Below are positions 22,421 through 33,830 of a DNA stretch of 64,000 bases, one piece after another. Every line of letters begins with the position of its first letter. Within the stretch, counting starts at the first letter, position 1. A program made the position numbers and the translations under genes. This stretch comes from Aquatica leii. Taxonomy: Eukaryota > Arthropoda > Insecta > Coleoptera > Lampyridae. The stretch spans positions 5,146,001 to 5,210,000 of the forward strand of contig CM069432.1 in assembly GCA_035610365.1 (NCBI GenBank). The letters are read 5' to 3'. The notes below the pieces were generated by a model. That model did no database searches, had not been told where the DNA came from, and was given only the letters and a program-made list of their open reading frames with translations.

Positions 22421-22845
22421 CAGCTAATGGGGTGACCTGTACAGTTTTACGTTTTTTTCTCTTCCTTTTCGTCTCGAAGATAAAATGACGATATTGAATA
22501 CTTTAATTATTTCTGTAATTTCTCAACCCTTAATTTTATGTATTGACTTTTGGAAGGCTATGGATTTCGCGCCGGATTTTTGAAAGGGATTATGGAGCTT
22601 TAACTCTTCTTTAAAATCAGTACCGAGTATTGATGTTCATCACGTTCACATTGACAACTTTAGAACAAAATCTTACCTTAACTAGTTTACTTGACCAAGC
22701 ATTTCTTTCTGGACCATCGGGTCTAGGACAAACTAATTTAGTACAACATTGAATCTTGACTTCGGCTGAACCGATTAAGCAGCGTTACTATCATCATTCT
22801 CCTACTTGACTCTCAATAGCTTATACAGAGTAAGACAAAATACTA

Positions 22846-23121
22846 CAAATGGATGTAATAGAACCTTCTTCGAGTCTTTGGTCTAGTCCGACTTTTCTAG
22901 TTAAGAAATCTGACGGTACCTATTGGTTTTGTATGTACTTCAGGAAAGTCATCGAAGTGATTCAGAAGGATGCGTATCCGCTTCCTTACATCTTTTCTAT
23001 TCTAGATCGTCTACGAGACACTCGCTTTCCCTCTTCTTTAGATATAAGATCGGCCTATTGGCAAATTCGTTTTTCTTCCGAATCTAAGGCGATAACCGCT
23101 TTTACAGTGCCGCAGTTCTGA
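22846..23121 (+). pseudogene. Gypsy RT, N-terminal half
   Basis: The frame carries VIEPSSSLWSSPTFLVKKSD, then RKVIEVIQKDAYPLPYIFSI and LDIRSAYWQIRFSSESKAIT, the Gypsy RT fingers and motif A (the D of SLDIRSAYWQI). The text stops after TAFTVPQF, exactly before the region that should carry MPFG...YLDD. That region, about 60 residues, is missing, so the catalytic centre is lost. Confidence 0.85.
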
Positions 23122-23900
23122 CGAAAGTGCTACAAGGACTATTCACTGCTGGTCTCACATTAAATCGAGACAAATGTCATTTATGTCGACCTGAGGTGAA
23201 ATATCTAGGTTTAGTCGTCAACAAAATTGTTTACTAGTTGATCTTGATAAAGTTGCTGCGATCTGCAATATTCTTACTTCTACAAAAGTATCTGAGGTGC
23301 GTAGAGTGATTGCCAATCACGGCATGGCGAGTTTGTATCGGCGATTCATTCCGAATGTTTCTTCTTTGATATCTCCTTTAACTAATTTGACTAGCAAAAA
23401 TGTTCCTTTTCCCTGGACTCAAGAGTGTCAAAACGCTTTCATTACTTTACAAAATTGTTTAGTTTCGGCATCTATTTTTTCTTGTCTCAATTTTACCCTT
23501 CGTTTTGTTGTGCAAACAGATGTTTCAGACTTAGGGTTAAAGGCAGTGTTAAGTCAGACGACCAATAAAGGTGAAACTGTTGTAAGCTATATTAGTCGCT
23601 CATTAATCAAATCTGAGCGTTGTTATTCTACAATGCCTAGTGTGGACTATAGACTATAGAAAAGTTTTGTCCTTGTATTGAAGAGTCTCATTTAACGGTA
23701 GTGACTGATCATCACCTTTTGCTTTGGTTACATCGGGTACAATCTCCTTCTGGACGCTTAGCGCATTGGTCTATTCGACTACAATAATACGACTCTATCA
23801 TACACCGAAAAGGTACAGAACATGTAGTACCTGATCTTTTATCTCGGTCTGTTACACCAGTAGATACTATGACTGAACTTTCTAATGTACTTTGATCTGG
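23122..23900 (+). pseudogene. Gypsy RT thumb and RNase H
   Basis: TKVLQ...LNRDKCHLCRPEVKYLG (about 23130-23215) is the segment after the missing active site. From 23297 the frame gives YRRFIPNVSSLISPLTNL, FPWTQECQNAFITLQNCL and VVQTDVSDLGLKAVLSQ (RNase H; the usual TDAS is TDVS), then SYISRSLIKSERCYS, VVTDHHLLLWL and HVVPDLLSRSV. Several stops and shifts break it. Confidence 0.85.
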
Positions 23901-24039
23901 CTTTCTTCCTATAGCTGACTGTTGGTATTTGAAACTTATCGACTGAGTCACGATGTTTTCTCGTAAGTTCGCTTCATGGTCACTAGTTGATGGCTTACTA
24001 TATAAATCACTGCGAACTTCGTCGAATCATTCTAACTAG

Positions 24040-24270
24040 AAAGTAGAGTTTCCTAAGAATCAACAAAAGTTAATTATACAGCAATATCACGATCTTCCTA
24101 CTGCTGGTCACTGTGGAGTTACAAAAACGCTAGCGCGTATTCGTGAAGATTATTATTGGCCTCATTTAAGAGCTAAGGTTACTGAATATATACGGAAATG
24201 TACAGTGTGTGCTTCTTATAAAGTAGAACAGAAAGCCGTTCCAGGATTTCTGGCTCCTAGAGCTCGTTAC
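24040..24270 (+). pseudogene. Gypsy integrase zinc-binding domain
   Basis: The frame reads YHDLPTAGHCGVTKTLARIR and YYWPHLRAKVTEYIRKCTVC, an HHCC zinc-binding domain (H-H-C-C with TVCASYK). The downstream catalytic DDE core is largely deleted. Unlike the fragment at 843-1073, the cysteine pair is present. Confidence 0.8.
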
Positions 24271-24484
24271 CATCTTCAAGCCAACCTTGCTAAACGGTTT
24301 AATAGGGTAGTAACAACCATGTATTTGCACTGCGAAACATAAAATTATTGGGATGTTACCTTACTTTGCTTTCTGTGGTTGTGAAACTAATCTCTATCGA
24401 GATTTATTAGGTAATCTTCCTTCTCCGACAGAAGAACTTCCAGAACCCGAACGTCCAATACATCCACGCAACGAATTCTACAAA

Positions 24485-24846
24485 AACTTCGTTTAGGAAT
24501 TCTACAAAAACTATCTAAGTCGTACGCTAATACTGATCGTCGATATAACTTACGTTGTCGTTCTGTTCGTTTTCACATTGGAGACCGTGTTTGGAAACGT
24601 AACTTTGTACTTTCTGACGCCAGCAAGCATTTCAATGCTAAGTTAGCACCGAAATGTATTAGACCTTTCCAAGTCAAATGCGTTTCTTCTCCTTGGACAT
24701 ACGAGTTAGCAACTCACGATGGAGTTTCTCTTGGGATTTGGCGTGCTAAAGACCTTAAACCTGCTGTTTCTGAATCTCCTGTAGATTTTACTTCTTTTCT
24801 TATCCGTTTACTACCACAAACCTCGAAAGCGTTTGAAGCATATTAA
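24485..24846 (+). pseudogene. Gypsy integrase C-terminal domain
   Basis: The frame runs YANTDRRYNLRCRSVRFHIG, DRVWKRNFVLSDASKHFNAK and LAPKCIRPFQVKCVSSPWTY with KDLKP near the end, the usual C-terminal tail of Gypsy integrases. It closely resembles the equivalent region of the 56.8-63.3 kb Gypsy (LVWKRNYVISDSVKHFSKK...), so the two belong to related families. The stop is at 24844-24846. Confidence 0.8.
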
Positions 24847-24849
24847 CTT

Positions 24850-25273
24850 TTTGGTTTATCGATATTTCACTATTACCGTTCATTTTTTGATCCTAACGTA
24901 GTAAGTTAGATTTGTTTCTTGGGTTTACTTTGTTAGTATAGTTTGTGGTTTAAACGCATCACTGTATATATTGTGTGTTAGTCTACATGTATTCGGTGTA
25001 TTCTCCACCAATGAAGGGTTCGTTACACCTATAAGCTTGTAGCAAACGTCAACCGCGAAATGAGAATCTGGTGAATGTCGGACACGAAAATCTAAACAGT
25101 ATAGTTAGTAAAATACGAAAAATTGCAACACGTTATTACTAACGACACGTAACATCTTGCAGAAGCTTCTCTAATTTTACTTCTAAGGCGATTCATCTTG
25201 GATTGTACGTTCCTACTAGTATCTCAATTTTATGAATTTTTTCCAATTCTCCCCCTAGAATTATTAGGAATGT
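24850..25273. other. Gap with a short inverted copy of the solo-LTR start
   Basis: No gene. CCTATAAGCTTGTAGCA at about 25031-25047 is the reverse complement of the first 17 bases of the solo LTR that begins at 25274, so a fragment of the same LTR may lie here in inverse orientation. Confidence 0.4.
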
Positions 25274-25948
25274 GCTACAAGCTTATAGGTCTTACGAACC
25301 ATGCTCGGCCAACTCACACTAGTCGGTGATAGGGGAAGTTCGAATAAATAGAATTCAAACGGCGCCAGATCTGACTAAGTAAAATTTCTGTTTCGACCAA
25401 GACAGAAGGTCTAAGCTTGTAACAAACTCATCAGATTCGTAATCCTAAACGGACCAAAAAAAAAAGATAAATGTGTATTACAACTTTAATTTAATATCGT
25501 AGATTATTAACGAGCACAAGAAACTTATCATCATAAATGCCGGAAGTTTCGGCAACACACAATACATACGTTTAAATTATACATAGGGTGTTGACAGCGA
25601 AGAAAATGAAATTGTTATTGACAAATATTTATGATTCACAGCATGCGACACACAAAAATAATTAATGAAAATACCTAAATGGTATTGAAACAATTATTAT
25701 AATTACGTAAGTTAGAGTAACAAGCAAAATTTCGTGAGAGACCTTTATGTCAACGCAAATGTAATTAAATAAGATTTATCTACAATCCAATACGTGCCCG
25801 AAAAAAAACCTTTTCCTCGTTGAGTCGATCTGGAATATTTATGAACAAACAAATCGTGTCAACACAATGACTCACGAAAGCAAAAATCAACAAAATGATT
25901 AATTAATGCTAAAAGAAATAATTTCTTATCGAAGCTATGTTTTTAGCT

Positions 25949-26143
25949 TTAACCTTCCCGTGCTCGCGCGCTTTTGAAATTAACAATTAAAAATAACAAC
26001 CCTAAATATGCCATGAACTCGTCTCTGTTTATATCTTTGCAGTCTCGTTCTCTAGAATATACTTGACTTAGTCTAATTTCTTCTATATATTTATTAGAGC
26101 AACTGACAATGTTGTCGATCATATCAATATCTATCATCTTCAA
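25949..26143 (-). pseudogene. piggyBac transposase DDE-domain start fragment
   Basis: The frame reads MIDIDMIDNIVSCSNKYIEE and then DINRDEFMAYLGLLFLIVNF, the segment IVxxTNxY...DITxxEfxAflGlLil that opens the piggyBac DDE domain. It ends at the element's terminal inverted repeat, so the catalytic residues are absent. Confidence 0.65.
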
Positions 26144-26853
26144 AAATGCATCTTACTCATTCTTGATATTTCGCGCTCTTTGAGTTACACCACACGACTC
26201 CTTTACGATGTTTCTTCTTTTTGTCTTAGATAAAGTAACTTCTCTCATTTTGCTTCATTTAGTGGTTTTATCTTTTCCCACATAGAACTCATGGGGTGAA
26301 TCTTCCACAGGTTCTTCATCGGTTAATTCCTGTTCAGAAAAACTGTCAACATTCTCTTCTGACAAATCAGAATCATTATCGACGTTGTTACCTGTGTATA
26401 TATCCCAAATGTGCTCGGCAAAATATTCAAGTTCTGCTTCTGACAGAGGACGCTTAGACATTTTTATGATATTGCTGCAAAAACAATAAATTCATTGATA
26501 TTATAATTGTCTAATACAAAAAATGTATATACAATATATGCAAATATCCAAGACACAACATTTTGCACATATCGAAACGAAAATAATCAAACTAACGCTT
26601 TTTAAAATTGTATAGACTTGCAAATACTTTAAAACTCACGCGCTATAAACTTTACGTAGGATATTCTTAACGACACAAAGTTCACAATACAACTAATTTA
26701 AATGCACAAATGACAATATTTTTTTCGCCCCCTGCTACTTAAGTGCACATACATGGAATACAAAAGGGTCAGGTAGAAAACAAATTTACAGAAATAATAT
26801 ACCCGACTTTGTTAAATTGTCATAAATTTTATGCAGGCGCGAGCGCTGGAAGG
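25953..26853 (-). mobile_element. Internally deleted piggyBac-like element
   Basis: TTAA at 25949-25952 and 26854-26857 flank inverted ends CCTTCCCGTGCTCGCGC and (reverse complement of the right) CCTTCCAGCGCTCGCGCC. Its 901 bp hold only two small transposase fragments on the minus strand, so it lacks the catalytic core. It inserted into the solo LTR after that LTR was in place. Confidence 0.85.
26255..26461 (-). pseudogene. piggyBac transposase N-terminal fragment
   Basis: The 68-residue minus-strand frame starts MSKRPLSEAELEYFAEHIWD and continues with a strongly acidic region (DNDSDLSEENVDSFSEQELT), typical of piggyBac N-termini. It ends with a stop at 26255. Confidence 0.6.
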
Positions 26854-27420
26854 TTAACGTAGCCCTTCCAAAATTATACTCTTTCCATGAAGGTATTTGG
26901 TCGATATTAACCTCTCATCGGTCGAGAATACACCGAAAGCTAACAAATTAACAAGGAAATTACTAAAGAATTCTAAAAATTAATAGAAATGCGTTTCCGA
27001 TTTATACGCAGATGATGTTAGAAAATTAAAATTTAAACATCACAAGCACGATTTTTAAGTAGTTGACGGTTTAACGTCTTGACAGGAAATGAAGTAAAAT
27101 GAAACTCGTTAGTGGGCGTCGAAAGTTTAGTGTAATTAATATACAGGGTATTACATTTTGAAATTTATGCATCGTAACAAATGACTGCCGATGCAGTATG
27201 GAATTTTGGATTTTTGGTCTTACCTATCTAGGGTACTCTTGTTTTCAAGTTTGGGCTAACAAGCCCACGTAGAGAAATTAAATCGTCGCAAGTTGTTATT
27301 GCATTGGGAAGAGAGACTAAGACTTGCTACTATTTTTAATAGAATTGTTGAAAAATTGAATAAAGTGAATCATAACTTTTGCAATTTTATTCCACCTTGT
27401 TGAGGTGAGTAATCTTAGTG

Positions 27421-27447
27421 TACTTGGTGGGACACTATCGATCATAT
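27421..27447. repeat. Target-site duplication, left copy
   Basis: A 27-bp sequence beginning TACTTGGTGGGACACTATCG recurs at 31309-31335 with one mismatch (A/G). It brackets the LINE at 27448-31308 as a target-site duplication. Confidence 0.8.
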
Positions 27448-27535
27448 AAGTTTAACTTTATTCGTTGCCATTTGGCTTACAAATTTGATCGTGCTATATA
27501 TACATATCTAATACATTTTCTTATCCCTTCTCCCC

Positions 27536-28552
27536 TTAACTTTTCCTCCTGCTCCATACTTCCTCCATCCATTCCGCTCCTTTTTCGTTTTCATCTAAGA
27601 TTTCCTCTATTTTCATCACCTCTTCTCTTAGTTCCCTGCATTTCTGCCTCATGTGGTTAAGGTCTTCCGTTTCTTCTCCACATAGCCTGCACAACTTTTC
27701 TGGTTCTTCTTTCCAATATTTGTTCCCTAACTCCTCGTTGCCACATCTGAATCTTGCTACCATTTTTTTCTTTTTGTTGCTTTTAATCTCTCTATCTTTT
27801 AAATATTCCGGCACTCCTTCACCCTTGATATCTTTATAATTCCTATTATATCTGCCCTCTTTTATCTTTGTCCATCTTTCTTGTTTTACGATGTCTCTAT
27901 CTCTCCTTATTATTTCTTCCCTTATCCCTACTCCCTCTTCTCTTAATCTCTCCACTTCTTCACTGGCGTACCTGTTTCTTTTGTAATACTCTTCTCTGCC
28001 CTCCTGCCCGTACTTCACTTTCCCTCCCTTTATCTCTTTCCAACATTCTTGCAGTACTTTGCAATCTGTTCTTTCCCTCATTTCTTCCTCGTATTTTATT
28101 GCTCTTTTTCCTGTCTCTACCCTTATTTTTTCTATCTGTACCTCCTCTCTCACAATATACCCCGGTGTATCCCTGTCCAATCCTAACACCCATCTCCAGT
28201 ATTTTTCCTGTAGCCCCTCTACCTCCCTCCACTCCTTCCAGCCCCATATTTCCGCTCCATACATTACCACCCCCTTTATTAATTTTTCCAACAACAATTT
28301 TCTTTTTTTTATATCCATCTTGAATACTTTTTCCGCCACACCCCAGACTTGTCCTATTAGCCTGTTTACTTTCTTCACCCTTTCCTTTATGTGTTCTCCC
28401 TCTTTATTATCCTGTTTCATCGTGTAGCCCAGGTATGTAAATTCCTTCACTTGTTGCAATTTCTCATCACTCCATATCCGCTCCTCTCTTTTTCTTTTCC
28501 CCCCTCCTTTTCTAAATATCATTATCTTTGTTTTCTCCGTGTTTACTTCCAT
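27536..28552 (-). pseudogene. LINE C-terminal region with zinc knuckle
   Basis: A continuous 338-residue frame begins right after the RT (MEVNTEKTKIMIFRKGGGKR, the segment that follows YADD in this LINE type). It includes EFTYLGYTMKQDNKEGEHIK and VVMYGAEIWGWKEW (thumb and connection), a highly charged stretch, and CRLCGEETEDLNHMRQKC near the end, a C-x2-C-x8-H-x4-C knuckle. Strong codon continuity over 1 kb indicates this part decayed little. Confidence 0.8.
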
Positions 28553-28589
28553 TTCTTTTTTTTCATATATTTTTCTAGCGTTTTCATCA

Positions 28590-29730
28590 TCTCTTTCATT
28601 TCCTTTTCCTCCTTAGCCACCAGCACTATGTCATCCGCATACGCCAACGACCATACCTTAGCTTTCCTTACCACTATCCCTCCTCTCTGTTTGTCCTCTC
28701 ATTGTCTCTTCTAGATCCCCCGTATATACTGAGAACAAGCTTGGGCTCAGTGGACATCCCTGCCTCAACCCTCTCTTTGTGATGAATTTCTCACTCTCTT
28801 CCCCATTCACTTTAACCCTGCTCCTCGTTTCTTCGTAGATTTCCTCTATTATTTGCATTAATCTTTCATTTATTTTTTTTCTTTTCATATATTTCCACAG
28901 CTTTTCCCTATTCACTTTGTCAAAAGCAGCTTTTAGATCTACGAATAGCGCCACCATTTTCCCTCTTTTTTTTCTAGTTCTTTATTTGCTAAGTGTTTCA
29001 GTATATATATGTTGTCTATCGCCCTTCTTCCTTTTCTGAATCCCGCTTGTCCGTCTGGTACCAAACTTCTTTCCTCTATTTCCTTCTGTAGTCTTTCTTG
29101 CAGTATTGTCGCGTACAATTTGTATGCCGTGCTCAATAATGTTACCCCTCTATAATTCTTGACTTTATTTTTTTCGCCTTTTTTATGGATTGGGCATATT
29201 ATTCCCTCTCTCCATCTCTCTGGAAATCCTTCTTCTTTCCATGTTTTGTTTAGTATTTCCGTCATCCTTTTTGCTACACTTTCTCCTCCGTATATCCACT
29301 CTTCTCCTTGTATCCCATCTTCTCCTGTCGCCTTTCCTTTTTTTATATTCTTTATCGCCTCCATTACTTCTTCTTCACTTATTCTATCCCTATCTCCTTC
29401 TTCTTGTCTTACTACCGCGTCTTTTCTTTTTTCTTTTTTCTGCCTTTGTTCTTCCCCTCCCAACAGGTTCCGAAAATATATCTCCCATTCTTTAATTTTT
29501 ATTCCCTTTGTCGTCATGTTTTTTTTCCTCTGTTTCTTTAGGTACTTCCATACATCTTCTTCCGTTTTTATTCCTTTGATCTGCTCTTCTTGTTTCTTTT
29601 TGTTTTGTTCCTTCTTTCTGTCGCATGTTTTTTGTATATTTTTACTGCTTCTTTGTATTCTTCTTTTTCTTTTCTCCCCTTTTTCCACTGTCTTAATGCT
29701 CTTCTTGCATTTTTCTTTGCTTCCTTGCAT
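28590..29730 (-). pseudogene. LINE reverse transcriptase
   Basis: Fingers: WRWREGI-type text EGFPERWREGIICPIHKKGE and NYRGVTLLSTAYKLYATIL, then LVPDGQAGFRKGRRAIDNIY. After a shift at about 28945: ALFVDLKAAFDKVNREKLW (motif A) and LRQGCPLSPSLFSVYTGDLE (motif B). AYADDIVLVAKEE (motif C) lies near 28610-28645. The catalytic aspartates are intact, but two shifts interrupt the domain. Confidence 0.85.
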
Positions 29731-29792
29731 TCCTTATCTCACCATTTCTTCCATCCAGTTTTCTCCTCCTTCCATTTTCTAAATCTGACTCT

Positions 29793-30699
29793 CTATGTTG
29801 CTTTCTCCATTATCTCTCTCATTTCCTCTACACTTTCTTGTAATTCCTTCCCTATCCATACCGTTTTCCTTATTCTCTCTTTATATCTTTTTATACCCTC
29901 TTCTGTCCACTTTTTTTTAGTTATGTACTTTTCCTCTTCTTCTCTCTCTTCTCTTTCCCTTCCTTCCATTGTCAATTCTAGTGGTTGATGGTCTGACTCT
30001 ACTCTTTCTCCCACCTTAAATGTCTTTACCTTTTCTGCGGCTTCTTCATTTGTCATTACAAAATCTATTATTGATTCTCCCCTTCCTCCTATGTACGTAA
30101 ATTCCCCCTTTCCATCTTCTTCTCTGTTCCCGTTCATTATTTCCCACCCTTTTTCGTTGCACAATTCCAGCAGTTCTTCTCCCTCTTTATTTATCACCTT
30201 GTTCTTTGTTTGTCTCTTTCCCTGTCCCTTTTCTTTCTTGTATTCCCCCTCTTCCCTATTCTTGCGTTGAAGTCCCCTCCTACTATTATCAATCCCTCTT
30301 CCCTCTCTTCTATCATCTCTTCTATGTTTTTCCTTGTCTCTTCCATTCTACTGCTATAAACCGTCACTACTTTTATTTTTGTTTTTCCCCACTGTATGTT
30401 CCTTTCTACAACTCCTCTTCTCTGTTGCACTTTCTCTTTCTTTTCCTGGCTCAACCATTTTTTTCTTATTCCCGTTATTATACCCCCTTTGCTCTCCCTT
30501 TTTTCTTTTCTCTTTCTGCATGTTGCACCACCCACTCAAATTCCTCCGGCAACTCTTTTTCCCACCACTCCCATTCTTTTTTTTCCATCCATGTTTCCTG
30601 TAATCCCACTACATCCTGTTCCTTGATGTACTTCCAGAAATCATGTTCCTTGTTTTTTATTCCCGCTACGTTCCATAACAATACTCTCAGCTCACTCAC
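29793..30699 (-). pseudogene. LINE endonuclease domain
   Basis: The start LLWNVAGIKNKEHDFWKYIK is the N-terminal strand of an APE-type endonuclease, followed by VVGLQETWMEKKE (catalytic E). After a frameshift comes LIIVGGDFNARIG (GDFN) and, from 30197, FTYIGGRGESIIDFVMTN and ESDHQPLELT (catalytic DH). All key residues are visible but they lie in three different frames. Confidence 0.8.
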
Positions 30700-31308
30700 C
30701 TCCCCCTGTGCTTCTTCCTTCTTTCTTTATCTTTTCCATTTCCATCTCTCATTATTCCTTTTCTTTGCCATTTCGTCAACTTTTTCTCCTTTACCACCCC
30801 CTTTGCCCTTTAGTTTTTGCCTTTTGGTTCCCCAATTTCTCTCCTCTTTCTCTGCTCAGTCCCCTATTCTTGTCGTTCCATATGTATCTGTCTCCGTCTA
30901 TCTCCATTTTTCTGTTCCCTACCCATACTCTTTTCCTTCCGCTCTTTTTCCACCGCTATGTTCATTATTTCTCTTTACACTCTTCATTCCTCCCATGTCA
31001 AATCGTGACTTATATATATTCTTGTATTCTTTAATTTTTTCTTCTCCGCCATTACCTTCTGTTTTTCCTGCCATCCTCCGATTTCCGCCACCACCATCTT
31101 ATTTTTCTTCTCTTTGTTTATTACTGTCACTTTTTTCACCTCTACTTTTACATTTAATTTTTCTTCCAGCATCACTGCTAAATCTTTTGTGGTTCTTCAC
31201 TTCTCCACCCCTTTATCACAATATTATTCTTTCTTTTCCATCTTTCCTCGTCTTCCGCTTTTTTCTCCAGTTTTTCTATTCTCTCCACCAGTTTCTCTTT
31301 TTCTTTCT

Positions 31309-31335
31309 TACTTGGTGGGGCACTATCGATCATAT
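31309..31335. repeat. Target-site duplication, right copy
   Basis: Matches 27421-27447 at 26 of 27 positions; it marks the 5' end of the minus-strand LINE. Confidence 0.8.
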
Positions 31336-33325
31336 GTTGTTTAAAAAAAATGTGTAAAAAACGTAATAGGCAAGCGATATCTTACTAAGAACTTCTTAAG
31401 AGCTAGATAGTCAATTTCTGGAGTAAGCCAGATTCTTGACTTCTAAAAAGATAAGAAAGCAATCGAAGTGACGATTTCTTTTTACATTTTTAGTAGTTTA
31501 GAATCTGACTTGGTTCACAAATTGATTACCTAATTTTTAGATGTTTTTAGTTAGATTTTGGTTGCTTGTTTTAGTTCTTTGATTTCTTTTTCGCACCGAT
31601 GAAGACCTTTACAAAGGTGGGCGAAACATTGGTCCACACCCGCTAGACGTTCTTGTCTTAAATAGTAAAACCTTTCTGCAATATTAAGAGAATTATTTTT
31701 ATTTGCTGCAGACGTTTTAGTTCTAGTTATGCTTATATTATAGTTTTGTTTTGTTTTTGGTTCTGCATCGAAATAAGTTTCAACAAAATTATCTGCGTAT
31801 TATATGATATTTGCAAAAACTGGTGGTTAGTTTTTGTCATGAAATTGTAATATGTATTAACGAATATTGGAATTTTATTGCCAATTACCAAAATAATGAC
31901 AATTGGTTTTACTGATTGAGGTCGCAATTACAAAAATCGTTCTGTTGGCAATTTTATTTTTATTTTTGTTTGAAGGTTAATAACAGAAAAACTTGAAATT
32001 GTGCTATAATTATTTTTAATACACTTCAGTGTTTTAATTTTAATTTAAAGCGAAAGTATGTTTATAAGACATTGCGTGTCTATTAATCTTTAGAACAGGT
32101 TGAATGAGATGGTTGATGTATGAGTTTAAGGTTAATATTATTATCGATTATTTTACTTTCCACACTATGATATTTTCCATACATAATTTATAAGTTGAAA
32201 ATAATTTGAAAAAAAATAGAATTTAATTGAAGTTTAAGTTATAATTTTCTTAGCGACGCATGTTTTGTATTGAAAGGAGTTAAGTTCAAGATGTCAGCAT
32301 CGCGGGTAACAAACTGCATTACGTCTTCGAAAAGAATTTTATTCCCAAGAGACTTCAACAATTTCTTCTGCCTCTAGTTTCATGATCAGACTTGCTATTC
32401 GTGTAAATGAATTTTTAATTTTATCTCTCATCACTGGTTTTGCTACTTTATATTATGAATATTAAATATCTCATTTAATCTGGTACACAAAAATCGAAAT
32501 GTCGTTTTTAGACTTATAACCCGAGGACAAAAGCAGCTCCATTTCTGGAACGCGTTCATTCGAATGAAACAGTATTTGATGAAAAATAACACTGGAATCG
32601 ATTTTGCTTTATTTACAAATAGTTAATTAGGTATTAAAAAGTGTTTTATTTAAGTAGCTCTGCGAAGGCAGAAAAATTAAATAAAGAATTACAAACCGTC
32701 ATTAAATTTAAAACTTAATTAAAGCGAACACAATAATACGTAAATACAAGGAAAAAATTAAGGAGGAAAAACTGGTATACACTGAATTAGTACATTGAAG
32801 AGCTTTGGATAATGTCTAGAATTTCAAATAAAAAAATATAGAAGATGCGATGTGCAAAGTAATTTGATTTTTTTTTAAAGTAATGTTTACAAATGTAATT
32901 GAAAGTAAGTAAATGCAGTAAATCCTTGTTTTTGTCTATAATCCTGTAGTTAGATTAACAACGACTAGGATTTATTGCGGTTCTTGATTTTTAACATTAG
33001 TAATGTGGTACATCTATAAATAATTTTTATTTCTATTATTACTATATTATAAAATCTAGTTCATTTAATGTTTATTTATAAAAATCAATTTAGTGTTGTC
33101 TATAGAAGTTATGTTGTGTTATTATAGCAAACGAACTAAGGGTATTCTACTTTTTTTTGAACGAATAGATTTTTATTTTTTTACACAGAATGTTTTTCAT
33201 ACTGATTTATGTTATGAAATATTATTATTTTAGCTTCTTCTGCTTAAATTACACTATCTAGTGGCGTAGCCAGAATTTTTGTTGGGGTAGGAGGGTTCAT
33301 AATTTAATGAAAAGTGATGTACCTA
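31336..33325. other. AT-rich stretch with two short motifs only
   Basis: No gene recognised. At 31595-31640 CCGATGAAGACC...GGTGGGCGAAACATTGGTC resembles a hammerhead-ribozyme core with a changed base. At about 33260 AGTGGCGTAGCCAG followed by a G-rich run looks like an isolated hAT-type terminal repeat. Confidence 0.4.
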
Positions 33326-33830
33326 CACTGCCTCAAAAAAATAATTGGACATTTTTAAGCTCGACCTGCAAGATAGGCAACCGAACTTACGTTATAACAG
33401 AAGGGCTAGTTAAATTTGACATTGGCATTGTAGACATTACTTGCAGCGATATTACGAGGTTACTAACCATTCTTTATAAGCACCGCCTCAAGCGTTCAAA
33501 GAACATGTTTTTTGTTGCAAATATGTATCTAAATTGTACCATATAGATTTTTATTTATGTATTTATGTTCTCTGTTCAAGTTTTAGTTGAATGCTATAGC
33601 CCTTAATAAAAAAAGTTATGTCAGCTTATAATTTGATTTATAATTAAAATAAATTAGAAAAAGTTCCATTTATAGCTCGAATAAATTTAAACTGCATACC
33701 CAAATATGAAATTGCTGTTTAATATTTCCGGATTAAATTAAAGTCAGCATTCCGATTTATTTTGTAAAAGAAGTATTATCATTATTTGAACGTAATTAGT
33801 GGTTGAACAATTGTAATTTTAATTCCCATT
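33326..33830. repeat. Left terminal inverted repeat of the Tc1-like element
   Basis: Matches the reverse complement of about 38150-38606 with many substitutions and small gaps. The apparent reading frame at 33307-33546 lies wholly in this repeat and is not a gene. Confidence 0.7.

Larger units (their letters stand above)
22225..24846 (+). mobile_element. Degenerate Gypsy retrotransposon, gag absent
   Basis: Plus-strand pol segments appear in the normal order: protease, RT, RNase H, integrase zinc-binding domain and integrase C-terminus. Large internal deletions remove the RT active site (near 23120) and most of the integrase core (near 24260-24490). No gag and no convincing LTR pair were found. 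The 3' end is not defined; 24850-25270 has no motif. Confidence 0.8.
25274..27179. mobile_element. Solo LTR, copy B, carrying a piggyBac insertion
   Basis: It begins TGCTACAAGCTTATAGG and ends TCGTAACA, is flanked by AATG at 25270-25273 and 27180-27183, and shares the internal landmarks of copy A (GGCGCCAGATC, GATATTAA, TACAGGGTATTAC). A piggyBac-type element is inserted at TTAA (25949-26857). Without it the LTR is about 1.0 kb. No internal retrotransposon genes. Confidence 0.85.
27448..31308 (-). mobile_element. LINE (non-LTR retrotransposon), minus strand
   Basis: A single minus-strand coding run: N-terminal ORF1-like helix (31300-30700), APE endonuclease (30699-29793), RT (29730-28590), a C-terminal domain and a terminal zinc knuckle (28552-27536). 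It has a 27-bp target duplication and appears 5'-truncated. The plus strand is therefore a long CT-rich tract. Four or more frameshifts break it. The architecture is that of insect LINEs with endonuclease and RT in one protein; the clade cannot be fixed by eye. Confidence 0.85.

Noticed and set aside
27460..31340. Long plus-strand frames such as 30206-31357
   Set aside because: They are the complement of the A-rich minus-strand LINE; the text is serine/phenylalanine low-complexity, whereas the minus strand shows endonuclease and RT motifs.
33307..33546. 79-residue frame in the Tc1-like left repeat
   Set aside because: The same sequence appears inverted at the right repeat; it is terminal-repeat DNA.
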